A stretch of 64,000 nt of DNA from Buxus sempervirens. Its lineage: Eukaryota; Streptophyta; Magnoliopsida; Buxales; Buxaceae. Shown here piece by piece: positions 46,401-57,841 of this stretch. Position 1 is the stretch's first letter. Each line of letters begins with the position of its first letter. The notes below the pieces were generated by a model. That model saw nothing but the letters and a program-made list of their open reading frames with translations. It made no database searches and was not told the DNA's origin. The stretch covers positions 38,497,942 through 38,561,941 of the forward strand of contig OX387188.1 in the NCBI GenBank assembly GCA_947561395.2, written 5' to 3'. Position numbers and translations under genes: made by a program.

Positions 46401-48829
46401 AAAGCCTTCAACAATATCTTTCTTCGGCATCACTTGTTTTGCATTTTACAAATTCTTGCAGAAAGGTACAAACACTTTTCTTGAACTGCATATATAACTA
46501 AAATCACCCCATTATCAAGATGATTGGGTTATGCCAGTAACAGTATTTGTTAAATGACTTGTAACTTCTCCTGCAGTAACACTGCAGCGTTCTTGAGAAT
46601 ATCTATGTTGTTTCTTAGGTAAAGAAAATTCTGTTGTTTCTATGAGACTCTTTCTTTTCTGGCAGTTTAGCCAGTAGTGTTTTTCTGGAAACTGTGTAGA
46701 TATACCTCAAGTGCCTTTTACCTGTCAACTGACAATGCCCATTGCCAAATATTTTCCATTATCAAGAGTCTGTCTTCAGTCATGTTTTGATATCCTTCAC
46801 CAATTCCACCCATTCTCTTTAGTATTCCCTTTTGTTTTTACGACCTCCCACTTACACAAATTCTTTTCATTGTTGTTGTTACTAACATTTGAACATGTCT
46901 AAATCATATCCATTCTTTCACCTTTATTTTCTTTTTTTCCCTGTTGTTTCGCTACAATTTTACTCCCAAAATCTCACGTATCGTTTCCATTTCTAACCTG
47001 CACTATTCCACTTCAATATCCTCAGCTTAGGTAGACCTGTACTGTAAATATGTTGGTTCACCATTGCCCAATCACTTTTTTGTTTTTGTTTTTGAAGATC
47101 ATTCCTAAGCTTCCTTTCTATAAGGGATAACTGGCCTTATAGGATCCCTGTTAAAATTTTTCTTTTAATCTGATTTTATTAACACTTGTTAAGATTGGGG
47201 TGCTTTTGTAGCGATTTAAGTAACATAGTCATACATAATGGTTATTGATCTTGAAAGCGGAAATTTTTTTTTTCTTTTCCTAAATGATTTATGATGATGT
47301 TTCTGATTTAAAAAAAAATACTGCAAAGGTGTTACTGAATTCAATAAGATTTATTCAGGACATAAAAACAAAACAAGAGTAGAACAAACAAAAACATGTG
47401 AAGCTTTTTTCTCAGTGGTTGTATCCAAGGTCTTAGGTTTATATTTCACGGGAAGTTTCGCATCTTTATAATAGAAGATATAGTGTGTCATCTGATTGTC
47501 AATGATTCATTTTCTTCCCTCAACCCCACCTCCTCTGCTATTGGTTCCCTTACCTACCACATGTTTAACTTTGTTAACTATGTTTCTGATGCGTTAGAAC
47601 TTAGAACTACCATTAGTTGGACTTACTGACTTCTTTTCAGGCCTCCAACACTTCATGGCGTCTCCAGAGTTCAAGAACAATCAATGGGGGCTGCAGAAAC
47701 TTGGATAGAGCAAAAAAATAAATTGGAAGCTCTTACAAAAAGAAGGTTACACAAGGTTCCATTTCCAATTGTAGACACACAAAACCTTTCACCCAACGGT
47801 TTATCAATTCCAGAAGCTTCCAAAGAAGCAGATACTGTGTCCACTGGCAATGAACGAAGAATGCCTGTTGTTAAGATCAGGGTTAAACAATCTGCTGCAT
47901 CAAGTAGGGGTGAAGAGGCTGACAGATCTCAAGGTCGACAAAATGAGGTTGACCGGGCTGCCAGCAGTTCCATGTCTGTGGATGCACCTCGTAGGGTAAC
48001 CAATGAACCAGTGGGCATAAGCAATCAAAACATTGAAGAAGTCAATTCATGTCATGATCTTGATTCTCGGATAACTGCCAGTATTGGCAGTGCTAGACCT
48101 GCAAATGATGGTGATGATATTGGAAAGGAACTACAGTGCACTGCCGACTCAAGAAAAGTTTCTGATCTTCCGGTGATGGAGGACAGATCTTCACCGAGCA
48201 TTGTCAAATGTAATGATGGAGAAACAGATGCAAAAAAATATATCAGTCTTCAAACTCTTTCTGTTGGGAGCCGTGATCAAAATGGTACTCCAGAAGCTAT
48301 TGTGGACCAACATGTGCACGACAAAGGTAAGGAGAAGAAGAAAAAGTCAAAGAAACGTAGGCGAGAGGAGAAAGATCATAAAGATCACCACAATGACGCT
48401 GAATACCTGGAGAGGAAGCGTTTGAGGAAGGAAAAGAAACAAAGGGAGAAAGAACTTGCAAAGTCGCAGGTTGCAGAGACAAGGGCGTCATCAGGAGAGG
48501 TTCAGAGTATGAAAGAGGAAGCACGAATTGAGTCAGCCTCGGCAGACTTGAGACCAAATGAACCTAGAGGATCCAAGGTAATAATAAAACAGAAGGAGAA
48601 AGAAATTTCAAAATTGCAGGCTGGGGAGGCAAGGGCATCGGCATCAGAATTTCAGAGTTCTAAACAGGACCCAAGAACTGTGCCAAGTACTGTAGGGTTG
48701 CGATCAAATGAACCTAGTGGATCGAAATTAGTCTTAAAGAATGTAGAATCCAAAGGTGAAGTCTCGGAGGGTAGTTCTGTTCAGAAACTTAGAATTAAAA
48801 TAAAAAACCGGAGTCTAAACAAATTATAA
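20372..48829 (+). CDS. TAF2: TFIID subunit TAF2 (TBP-associated factor 2)
   Basis: 25 coding exons: 20372-20487, 20877-21213, 21529-21674, 21773-21839, 23048-23247, 23352-23505, 24616-24700, 24824-24915, 27546-27668, 27738-27791, 29500-29568, 32040-32137, 32252-32596, 32700-32787, 34116-34241, 34335-34391, 36087-36166, 36270-36312, 40969-41055, 41638-41727, 45720-45778, 45872-45962, 46039-46204, 46282-46465, 47641-48829. The phases close throughout and predict 1381 aa, close to the Arabidopsis protein. TAF2 is a nuclear TFIID subunit that helps recognise the core promoter. Residues 1 to about 600 form the M1-aminopeptidase-like fold, with [10 protein letters not shown] (350-359) where active enzymes have HExxHQWFG, so it lacks the zinc site. 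HEAT-like repeats follow, then a lysine-rich tail containing [15 protein letters not shown] and K-I-R/K-L-R motifs. Exon 14 requires the second of two nearby acceptors. The long introns are full of LINE debris. Confidence 0.96.
22458..22501 (+). repeat. Poly-G tract in TAF2 intron 4
   Basis: 29 G, one T and 14 G in a row, on the transcribed sense strand. It directly follows a T-run. Such a tract can form G-quadruplexes in DNA or RNA and is a likely slippage and sequencing-error site. Confidence 0.9.
25645..25950 (+). repeat. 117-base tandem duplication in TAF2 intron 8
   Basis: Units starting at about 25693 and 25810 (TGCCCCGCTCC then GACTTCTTTCATTTTCCC) match almost base for base. The segment TTGGAGAAGACCTGT lies before the first and after the second, so a further partial copy is present. 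Confidence 0.9.
26915..27335 (+). mobile_element. RTE-type LINE remnant in TAF2 intron 8
   Basis: Translated pieces in several frames match the C-terminal end of plant RTE-type reverse transcriptases: a [10 protein letters not shown]-like piece, then MNMVEMRM...GKTRK, then RPWE-T-V-R, and finally [15 protein letters not shown], where the family has DRAxWRxxIH. It is in the same direction as TAF2 and broken by several frame changes. The 5' part is missing. Confidence 0.7.
28500..28930 (+). mobile_element. L1-type LINE remnant in TAF2 intron 10
   Basis: Around 28825-28915 the translation reads SSGLGLGR and, in another frame, [14 protein letters not shown]. These are the GGLGLxxL...NQALLxKWLWRL stretch downstream of the plant L1 reverse transcriptase. 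Sense orientation, strongly decayed; limits approximate. Confidence 0.5.
30230..31120 (+). mobile_element. L1-type LINE remnants in TAF2 intron 11
   Basis: Two pieces lie side by side, both in the sense direction. About 30400-30550 encodes [20 protein letters not shown]-like text in two frames, matching the region after the reverse transcriptase (...ANRLEKIQRDFLWGG). About 30720-31010 encodes GDFDVI and later segments in the order of the L1 endonuclease domain (GDFNVI...). The order is reversed from that of one element, so they come from two insertions or a rearrangement. Confidence 0.5.
37960..39960 (+). mobile_element. L1-type LINE remnant in TAF2 intron 18
   Basis: From 5' to 3' the translation shows [19 protein letters not shown] (about 38000), then [12 protein letters not shown] (38170), then a zinc-finger-like reverse-transcriptase tail with GESVDHL (38580). 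An RNase H domain follows: [14 protein letters not shown] (39510), [17 protein letters not shown] (39615) and [11 protein letters not shown] (39850). This is the normal order of a plant L1 ORF2 C-terminal half. It carries several stops and frame changes and lies in the TAF2 sense direction. Confidence 0.8.
41091..41124 (+). repeat. CT microsatellite in TAF2 intron 19
   Basis: An almost pure TC repeat of about 34 bases just after exon 19, likely length-variable between individuals. It is far from the next acceptor. Confidence 0.9.
42030..42790. repeat. Unclassified insertion in TAF2 intron 20, LTR-like fossil possible
   Basis: This stretch has a higher GC content than the rest of the intron, contains a TATTTATA core with downstream leader-like sequence, and ends near a run of C. 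It has no coding capacity. A decayed solo LTR is one possibility. I found neither clear ends nor target duplication. Confidence 0.25.
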
Positions 48830-48951
48830 TGAATGTATATTGTAAGGGTAATGTAAATGTGGTAGAAATTTCTCTCAATTCTAAGAGTAATGGGAAGAAT
48901 TTTGTTTCATCATGTGAAAGCTTCCAATGTCACTTTTTCGTACTTTTCTTC

Positions 48952-50475
48952 CCTTTTTATTTATTTACTTTTTTGGAAAGTAAGAAGTGATTTGTATTAA
49001 TTAACAATGTACAAACATACAAAATGATTCTTGCTGGAAGGGATCCTAACCAACATCTATGAGGTACAGCACCTCACTTACAAAATTACAAGTTTTGGAT
49101 AAATGTTGGGTTGAGATTCCAATTAGCACAAAAAACCCTATTCGCTTGACTTTCCTTCACTTCAAGTCGAGTGCACAGTACTTTCAATTGAACATCCATG
49201 ACTACTGATTGTAATAGTTCCTCACTGGCCTTGCTTTGAGTTGGAAAATTCTTCTGTTTCGCTCCATCCATTTTTGATAAACCATGGCTACAAACAACAT
49301 CTTCTTCACCTTTACAATTAGGCTTTAACCTTTCAAAAAATCAGTAGCCCATTGCATGGCTTGTTCCCACCTACGTGGAGGAGAGTTGATACCATTCTTG
49401 CCCATAACCTCCCACCATATGCTTGCCGAGTAAGGGCAAAGGAAAAACAAATGGTTCATATTTTCCGCATTTGCCCTACATAGAACACAATTTGAACATT
49501 CAAGATGTTGAACCTACTAAATCTATCTTGTGTAGGTAATCTTTGGTTGATTGCAATCCATAGAATAAATGCATGTCTGGGAATGTTCTCTTTGAACCAC
49601 ACTAGTAGCTTCCATGCAACTTCTTGATTTGTCTCTCTCATTGCCATATAGGTTTCCTTCGACGAGAACAACCCAGATTTTGATGGCAACCATAGTACTT
49701 TATCTTCCTTATTCTGGTCTGGGCTTGGTAAAGTATCAAGAGCATTCCTTACCTCCATTAACTCATGAGTTTGATCAGGTGGCAGCTACCAAGAATTGTC
49801 TTCAATGATTGTAGAGACCTTTGTATTTAGGGGAAGTGTAGCATCACAGCAAATTCTGGCCCCAAACCTGTTAAATAACGGGCTTAAAGGGAGCCAATTA
49901 TCCCACCACAAGCTTGTTCCAGCACCATCCCCAATTCTATGCTTGAAAAATTTGAAGACTTGCTCCCTTAACTTGAGAATTTTACGCCAGACCCTAGTCG
50001 CCCCTGCTGGAATTTTCACTTGCCATATTGACTTACCTTTCAGCCTATACTCGTTAATCCACTTCACCCATTGTGATTGGTCACTCGCAACAATATGCCA
50101 TAGATGCCGAGCTACTGTTGCTTTGTTCCACACTTGGATATCAATGCAACCCAATCCCCATTCACTGGTTGGAGAACATACAGTCTTCCAATTGATCGGC
50201 ACCACCTTCTTATGCATGTCAGGACCTGCCCAAAGAAAACTTCTGCACAAGGCCTCTACTTCTTCAATAACCTTTTTGGGTAGAATAAACAATGAGAGCC
50301 AATTCACTGCCATGGAGAATAGGACATATTTCACTAATTGGGCTCGCCCTACATAAGACAAAGCTCTAGTTTTCCAGCTCTAAATCTTGGATTTAATCTT
50401 GTTAATAAGTGGTTCACAATCCGTTGCCCTTAGTCTTGAATTGATGAGAGGAATCCCCAGATGAGTGGTTCACAA
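48952..50475 (-). mobile_element. L1-type LINE, 3' half, minus strand
   Basis: The coding text runs from 50361 to 49786 (SYVGRAQLVKYVLFSM, then FLWAG, then GLGCIDIQVWNKA, then W-D-N-W) and continues from 49758 to 49456 (KLLVWFKENIPRHAFILW, then the C-x2-C-type tail). Before 50361 the piece LGIPLINSRL is also recognisable. It is the post-reverse-transcriptase region of plant L1 ORF2, without an RNase H domain. The 5' end is cut at about 50475. The 3' end is an A-rich tail (plus-strand T-run near 48952-48974) only about 120 bases after the TAF2 stop codon. At least two frame breaks. Confidence 0.85.
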
Positions 50476-50779
50476 TAACCTTTAAGTAATAGGCAACTTG
50501 CCCTTGGTCTTCCCTTTTTACTTGTAATTTAGTTGCAGCAAATTTATTTTATTTATTTTTTTACCCCACTCATATCAAAGCTTAGATTTTAGCCAGTGGG
50601 CCCCTCCAAAAACCCTTCTTTAGGGGGACGTACAGTGGGTAAATTTTATATAATCTGGACTCCAGAGTCCAGAGTGGTGGATCATTCATCCAAACTATTG
50701 AAGTCTGAGTAATATTTTGCATGCCTAGTGAAGCAGTGACCTGTTCTATGGTGTTTTCTAGCAAGGATTGGGTGTTTAA

Positions 50780-51890
50780 CCACCTTACAAGCTTTTATCA
50801 AATGCTGAAGATAACTTACTTGAGGAGACACAATGGTTAAAATTATGAAGAATCCTTGTTGCTCAGAAAGTTAAAATTTTCTTATGGAAAGTCCTCCTCG
50901 AAGGTAATGCAACAAACGAAATGCTTTGCAATAGAATTGGAATACCATCAGAGGTTTGTTGTTTATGTGGTAGGAACAAGAGTCTGACTTCCATTTATTT
51001 TACAAATGTCAATACATGAGAGCTGCCTGGTTTGGTTGCATGGGCGGAAGGCTACCCGAAGCATCCATGGTGTTGTCTAGCAAGGATTGGGTGTTTAACC
51101 ACCTTATGAAGATGGAACCCGTTGGAGAATTTTCAAAGGAAGAAATGCTGGCAGCTTGGGCCAACATCTGTTGGACCGTGTGGAAGACAAGAAATAATGT
51201 TATTTTCGAAGGCAAGAACCCAAATCTGGCACAAACTAATATTCAATTTCATGTGTTACAGGAAGATTCGAGGACTATATCAAGCAGGAAAAGTGGAGTT
51301 GGTACCCAAATCAAGAAAGAAGTGTATGTAGCATGGAAAAACCCTGCTGATGGATGGACAAAGATCAATGTTGATGGGACTGCTAGAGGCTGTCCAGGCG
51401 ACGCTGCTGTTGGAGTGGTTGCCAGGAATGCGGACGGCAAGGTTTTGGGAGCTATTGCACACCAGATTGGCAAGGAAAATGCAATTTTTGCAGAAGCTAA
51501 TGCTATTGTGGAAGGACTCAAGCTTGCCCTCTCCTTGAATTGCAACCAGATAGTAATAGAAAGCGACTCAAAGTTACTGGTTGACTGTATGGTCAGTGAC
51601 AATATACCTCCGTGGCGGATCGAGCACTTGGTGGAAGAAGCGAAACACCTCTGCGGTTTTCTTCATCGTTGTCCATTTCTCAAAAATCTTTCGCGAGGCA
51701 AACATGGTGGCGGATCAGTTGGCAAATTTCGCTCTTGATCACTTCTCTTGTTTCTGGGTCAATTCGGTTCCTGTGGATATTTCAACTACTGTATTGGACG
51801 ACTCCATTGGACGGACCACTCCGACGTCTGTAACGGGTTAATTAACTTTTGAATATATTTAAATTTTACTTCCAAAAAACAAAAGACCTG
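50780..51890 (+). mobile_element. L1-type LINE with RNase H, 3' piece, plus strand
   Basis: Includes AQKVKIFLWKVLLEGNATNE, then MRAAWFGCMGGRLP, then MLAAWANICWTVWKTRNNVI, then an RNase H domain with KINVDGTARGCPGDAAVG, FAEANAIVEGLKLAL and QIVIESDSKLLVDCM. It ends, one frame over, with FREANMVADQLANFALD. The closest relative in the window is the minus-strand element at 55671-61492, which has the same spacer phrases (AWANICW, WFGC-GGRLP). The 5' edge is irregular: a 43-base segment is duplicated (50745-50787 and 51064-51106). No long A-tail remains. Confidence 0.85.
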
Positions 51891-54440
51891 TTCTAGAAGA
51901 CTAGAACCCAATCGTAAAACAAAAAAGGAGGGAACTGTTAAAAACGGTGTATAACACTCACCGGAGAACATCGGGACAAGTGGCAAGAGATCATCTGTAT
52001 TTGGTCTACGAGAGTTGTTGAAATATCAGTTATCACATCACAGAATTACACTGGAGGAGTCAGTCTGCCATTGCCATAAAGCTGACAGGTTCCCCTAGCT
52101 AGGACGGAGGTCCGGTGAAAAGTTCTGAACGAGCCACATGTTTGTGTCAAAACTATAAGAAATAAAAAACCAATACTTTCTAAATGTTTTTTTTTTTTTT
52201 GTAAATTATTTTTCTTTAATAGGTTTCATCAGCTCTTGTAAGTTGAGGAAGTTGTTCAATCAATAGTAGATAATCAGTGTCAAAGACAACCATAATCAGA
52301 TGGCTTGAAGACAAAAGCTTCTCATAAGCGGCTTTCTTCTGGTGAAAGCAGAACATGATCTGTTCCCAAGTCATGGTATCAACCAAGAGACTAATAATCG
52401 ATCACAAGTTGAACTGTCATATGCAGTTTGCACCCATGCATATCTACGGAGAGGAGCGTTAGTATTCTCCAATTGGTTGTCATTGGTTGATCCCAATTTA
52501 TAAGTACACCTTAAAAATGGTGCAACTTTTGAATTGTACATTCACAAACACAAAGCAATTCGCTCAGTCTGGTTAGCAGTTCTAAGCTGTAAAGGATCGA
52601 ATTCAATTTAAAAGGGTTCAGTGAAGCAGAAAGGTGGAAAGCATGGAGAGAGTGCTGGGGCTTTTCCGCTTCTTTCCGGGTGTTACATCAGAGTTGGATT
52701 TTCTTGGATCTTTCCCTCTCAAAACCCAATTTGCAGATATATTATATTCTATTATCTTCCGCACTTATTTCGCAGAATTTTCCTTGTACTTTTGCTGTCA
52801 TGCCCATTCCTTTCACGTTACACAAGTCAAGTCACAAGACACCGGTGACGATGACATGCGGAAGAAAATTAAGAAGATCGAAAAAAAAAAAAATTAAGAA
52901 GATCGAAGAAGGAATTATTTATTATTATTATTTTTCCGGTTTGAATATGTATGTTCATTCTCAGATAAGAAAGAGACCACTTACAATCTGGTTCTTGCTA
53001 GTGCTACTGTTGACTGTTCCAACACATTACAAGCCCAAGACTTCGCTCTCTCTCTCTCTCTCTCTAAGTCTTCTTCACGCTTGTATTACCGTGAACTGTT
53101 CCAACACATTACAAATCCAAGACTTCGCTTCTCTCTCTCTCTCGCATTATCGTTCGAATCGTGCTGATGTTACTGTGTTGGGGGAAATGACACTGTTCGA
53201 ACTTGGTGCCCTTCAATTCAGCAGTTGTAGTGCTTTTCTGTGGTGCTGTCTTAGCCTACAAAAGTTCCAGAGTTCCAGGTGAGAATTTTTTTTTTTTTTC
53301 ACTTTCTTTGCCTTGAATCTACGCTTCTCCATTTAATTTCTATTCTTATATACTTCTGTTCCACTACACCTCTAATTTACTCCATGTTTGAGTATGTGAA
53401 AGCATTTACGGTCACATTTGCATGCCGATGTAGTTTATTGTTATGAATCTTATGATCACCCTTAGAAATGCAGAAATTTTGCACACATAAGAGTGAATTG
53501 AAAAGGAAATGGATGGAGTTTCCAGCAGTCACTCATTTATATTCAAGTAATTCTTTACGCAGAACTAATGCGCTGTGCCGTTCCCTTAACTCCAACCTGA
53601 GGGAATTAAGGGATTCCAACGTCCAACCTCAAACAGTGTTCTTCTTCATCAAGAGGGCATATACTAGTCCTTGCAATATTGTTGTAACTTGGACATTATA
53701 AAGCGTATAAAATGCCTGTACCAAGAGGGCCGTCCATCTGTATATTCTTTTGGTAATGGAGTCTCATCTCCTGTAACTCCAAGATGTCTCGGCAGTAGTG
53801 CTTATGCTGAGAAGAATAGAATGAGAGCTCCTAGCTAGTATTGCCTAGTAGTCAAAGGCTCTGTATAAAATAGTGGTGGCATCGCTACTAGCAGTACAAC
53901 CAGGATACTGTGCGTGCAGAAATACTGCCTTAATGGGTCTGCTACTTTAAAGTATCTTCCCCTGACGGCCAAATCGTAATCCCATTAATGACGGTGATGA
54001 AGGTTTCGAAATCCTGTTCTTGATGAGAACAAAATGGAGGGCACATTTACGCAGGCGCAATAAAGCCTCTCTGAAAGGCTAGCTGCTACCATAAAGCCCT
54101 CTAAGAATCCGAAGTTTAGAAGACCTTTTTCCTTTGGCCAATCTCATATAAGGAAGTGTTTGCAGTGAGGGTTGGCTTTGTTATGTGTCCAAGTTTAGAG
54201 AGGCTTTTCTTGTACAAGCCCAAAGTGGTGCCCCATTCAGCAGTTTAACCTTAACGGAGGCCCGGACTCAAGAGTTATATCTTCTTTTGACCCATCAAAG
54301 CCTAGTTGATTGAGATTCATTATTTTTCTGTCTCCATGATACATCAAGAGTGACAATTTTATCATCTTGATCTAGGCACCACTTTATGATTCGGAAATAA
54401 ATTCATGTAGATATTTCAAGATCTAAGAAATTTGAGATGA
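51891..54440. other. Intergenic region with TC-repeat duplication; no firm gene
   Basis: No recognisable protein. At 53011-53065 and 53091-53143 the phrase ACTGTTCCAACACATTAC is duplicated, each copy followed by CTTCGCT and a TC microsatellite. A donor-like CCAG/GTGAGA at about 53278 suggests this might be a transcribed leader. The 200-aa open frame over 52680-53282 is mostly low-complexity repeat and is not called a gene. Confidence 0.4.
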
Positions 54441-54479
54441 GGTAGATATACAAGAAGTTGCACACATGTGATGGAAGAT

Positions 54480-55310
54480 TTCAACTAGCTTAATAGATTT
54501 GATGTAAGGATTGAGGATGTTCAAAAGATGAGTGTTACCAAGATAAGGATATTCAGATGGCTTGTGACAATTAGACCAAGTATGTTGTACATTGTACAAA
54601 ATGTTGGGTAGCAAAGAAAATAAAGACACTTAAAAATGGTTAGGCATAGCATGCATTTAGAATGAAATGGAAGAGAGTTAGGATTAGCAACAAGGCAGGT
54701 TTTGGTGAACTCAAACCCGCCCCTATCAAGTTGGTAATGGCCCAGGGTAGGCTTGAACTGATTGGAATATAAAAAACAAAAAATATGTTTTTTTAAACAA
54801 AATATATACACTAATAATATATTTATTAATAAAATATGTATTCTTTATACATACCATATATAAAAATAATATTCTAAACATATAAAAAATAAAACTTAAA
54901 TATATGAAGGTCGGGTTCGGGCCGGGTCAGGCTAAAACCAAACCCACCCTACCCCGATATTAGCCATACCAAACCCTAACCATTATGGGTGGGGTAGAGG
55001 GGGTTACGTGTTTAACCCCCTATTGCCATCCCTAAGGAGAGTGGGTTAAAGTGATTTGGACATGTAAAGCGAAGACTTAGAGATGCACGTGTAAGAAAGA
55101 TTTGAGAGGATGCATATTGAAGGGTTTAAGAGATCAAGAGGAAGACCTAAAAAGACTTGGATAGAATAATAAAACGAGACTTATAAAAACGTAAAATTGA
55201 TGATATTATTTTTTATAGAGCAGAATGAAGACGTAAAATTAGTGTTGCGGACGACACTTTGGTGTGGGAACTGGAATTTTGATGATGATGACAAGAGTAT
55301 AGAGTTTTTG
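54480..55310 (+). mobile_element. RTE-type LINE remnant, interrupted by a MITE
   Basis: Left part (54510-54678): a frame containing MSVTKIRIFRWL and TIRPSMLY, both typical of plant RTE-type elements. Right part (55035-55300): FGHVKRRLRDARVRKI, then GRSRGRPKKTWIE-like text and a final DDDDK, the usual order at the RTE C-terminus. A hAT-type MITE splits the two. Plus strand; several breaks; 5' part lost. Confidence 0.75.
54679..55034. mobile_element. hAT-type MITE nested in the RTE remnant
   Basis: Left end TAGGATTAGCAAC and right end TTGCCATCCCTA form imperfect hAT-like terminal repeats. The flanking octamers are AAGAGAGT (54671-54678) and AGGAGAGT (55035-55042), 7 of 8 identical. Removing the element and one octamer restores the surrounding LINE order. 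356 bases, non-coding. Confidence 0.75.
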
Positions 55311-55491
55311 TAGGCCTTATACTAGATTCTCTTTCTTGCTTTCAAAATTATGAATGTTAATTTTCCCAAAAAAAAAAAACACTCAAGAATTTAATTAGTT
55401 AATTGCAGCGAGGCTCTTCTAATTTTCTTTTATCAAAACCATCACCAAACAATCTAATCACTCCAACCACAATCAATAACCTCACAGTCAC
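55311..55491. other. Short spacer, no gene
   Basis: AT-rich sequence between the RTE remnant and the next MITE. It has ATCACCA/CACCACA-type words that also occur beyond the large LINE (61511-61620), so both belong to the same interrupted host sequence. Confidence 0.4.
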
Positions 55492-55641
55492 GACTTGAAA
55501 TCGGCTGGAGCCCTTTGCTGGAATATTTGCTGGTCCAACGGTGAGTGAGATGTACACGTCTGTGAATGATGCTAACATGTACACTCTACTCACCGTTGGA
55601 CCAGCAAATCTTCCACCACAAGCTCCAGCTGATATAGCCTC
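55492..55641. mobile_element. Mutator-type palindromic MITE, copy 2 of 2
   Basis: Inverted arms around TGCTGGTCCAACGGTGAGT and its reverse ACTCACCGTTGGACCAGCA. A perfect 9-base target duplication CACAGTCAC flanks it (55483-55491 and 55642-55650). It is the sister copy of the element at 16797-16947, in the opposite orientation and the same size. Confidence 0.88.
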
Positions 55642-55702
55642 CACAGTCACATCCAATAGTTGCATCACTATTTTTTTTTTTTTGAAGAGAAAAGTATTTA
55701 TA

Positions 55703-56299
55703 TTAATCTGGTATAAAACGTGGAATAGATCTACCACATCCATCTTCCACTACAAGTTGATGGATGGGTGGAGGGACCATCCGGGTCCAGAAACATGGGT
55801 ATGAATCCAAAGCAAAATTTTCCAAAGCATCGGCAACAGAATTTGCCTCCCTAAAGACTTTGGTAAACACAACAGATTGAAACAAAGAAACTAGGTGGCG
55901 AGCTTCATCAAGGAGGTGGTCGATGCGCCAGATATGTGAGTTGTTGTTTAACATGCAGGATGTAATAACTTGGGAATCACTCTCGACTTGTATCTTCTCA
56001 GCATTGATGGCAAGCGCACACTTGAGACCTTCCACAACAGCGTGAGTCTCTACTTGGAGGGCACCCGCCGTGCCTAGACTATGTGCCAACGCACATTTAA
56101 CTCTGCCATCAGCATCCCTAATGACAATACCAACAGCAGCTGCACCCGGCGTTCCTTGCGCGGCCCCATCGACATTAACTTTAAGCCATGCTCCTTGCGG
56201 TTTGACCCATCTTATGCACTCCATACTGCCCTTCCGGTGGGCCTTGAGAAGTCTGTCATTGTCCAAGTATTTTGAGTTTGCCTGTAGGGAAAAAAACAA
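55703..56299 (-). pseudogene. LINE ORF2 RNase H domain
   Basis: 198 aa, open. Contains LKVNVDGAAQGTPGAAAVGI (first catalytic D in VDGA), LQVETHAVVEGLKCAL (E), IQVESDSQVITSCM (D) and FREANSVADALENFALD, the full plant LINE-type RNase H order, and ends at the element's own stop before the A-tail. It is out of frame with the piece upstream. Confidence 0.85.
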
Positions 56300-56359
56300 A
56301 GAAGAAATAAGTGGGATAGAGGGTACAACATTTTCAAACAGGAGTTTGTTCCGAGTCAG

Positions 56360-57841
56360 TCACAGGGCCCAACAAATATTGGCCCAAGCAGCCATTAACA
56401 AGGTATGATCATGGTCCCCTGATGCCGGCATATTCAGCACATGATGGAAGATCCCATCTTTAATATTCCTTACCAAATGGCGAGGAGGCAGCCTACCACC
56501 TACACACCCAAACCACAGAGCTCGCATAAGTTCACAATTAAAAAACAAGTGTAAAGAGGACTCTTGCTCGCTTTTGCACAAGACACACATCTCTATTGGG
56601 ATGCCAATTCTTCTTTGTAATAACTCATTTGTGGCGTGGCCATCGAGCACCATCTTCCACACAAACAGGCGGATCTTCTGTGGAATGGGAAGATGCCACA
56701 ATTTCAGCCACATCTTCTCATCATCGGGGTTGCCCTGCTCACCCGCTAAAAGATTATAAGCCGAAGCCACTGAGAATGCCCCGGAAGATGTTCCCTTCCA
56801 AATCAAACGATCCGAAACAGCAAGTTTACTAATTGGGAGGTGACTAATTTGACTTGCAATGTTGGTCGGCCAAACTGCAATGAGGCTATTCCAATCCCAT
56901 TGACGGGAGTTTTGGTCAATGAACTCTGCCATTTTCGTATTTGGATCCACAAAATTCAAATGAGCACCATCTTCAAATACATCCTTCCACCACCTGCTGT
57001 CACTTGCCGTGATATTCCTGCCATTTGTAAACTGCCATTGACTGCCCGATAAGAACAGTTGCTTGGATTTGCATAGCTGTTTCCACAACCAGGAGGATGA
57101 AGAGGAGGCTGCACAATCTTCAAATTCATGAGATGGAAAATATTTGGCCTTAAGAATAGATGTCCATATTTTACCTTCATAGGACTTTAGCATCCAAACA
57201 CCCTTGGTGATCAAGGCTTCATTGAATTTTTGACTGTCTTTGATGCCAAGACTACCATGGCGTTTAGTCAAACACACACGTTCCCAACAAATGGGGTGTA
57301 AAGTGCGGTCTTGGCCTCTCTTAAACCAGAAGAAGGCACGGGCTTCTCTATCCAAACAATGAATGGTTTTGATAGGGAGTCTAACAGCCGACATGATATA
57401 CTGCCCAGCACTAAGGAGGGAAGAGTTTATAAGGGTGGCCCTACCCGCTTGCGTAAGAAATTTGGCCTTCCACCCTTGTAATCTCTTATTGATCTTCTGT
57501 AACAGATCATGGAAGTGGGCTGGCTTAGGAGCCTGAAGAAAAATAGGGATTCCAAGATATTTACCTGGCTTGGGAGAAGGGTGGATGCCGAACGCTCGAG
57601 CAATCTTACCTTTCTCAGTTCCCCTGATGCATGGGCTTAGAAACAGCTCTGACTTTGCCAAATTCAGTTGATGTCCTGCCATCTCAAAAAAACTGTTAGC
57701 GATGAAGAGAAAATTATTGATGTTAGAACACCCGGCACGCCCAAAGAGTAAGAGGTCATCGGCGAATAGGAGGTGGTTAATGGGTTCAGCTCCTCTCACC
57801 ACTCTAATGCCGTGGATAAGGTTTTCATTCTCAGCTTGCAA
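56360..57841 (-). pseudogene. LINE ORF2 catalytic FADD part, thumb and zinc-finger tail
   Basis: 493 aa open. It begins just before HLLFADDLLLFG, with the FADD catalytic pair intact at about 57755-57766. It then runs through KYLGIPIF, GWKAKFLTQAGRATLI, GSLGIKD, SRWWKDVF and the zinc-finger-like CVLCKSEQESSLHLFFNC. It stops at MAAWANICWAL, where the related copy at 50780-51890 reads on. Confidence 0.85.

Noticed and set aside
52680-53282. 200-aa open frame
   Set aside because: Dominated by microsatellite-encoded SLSLSL and KKK runs and with no recognisable domain.
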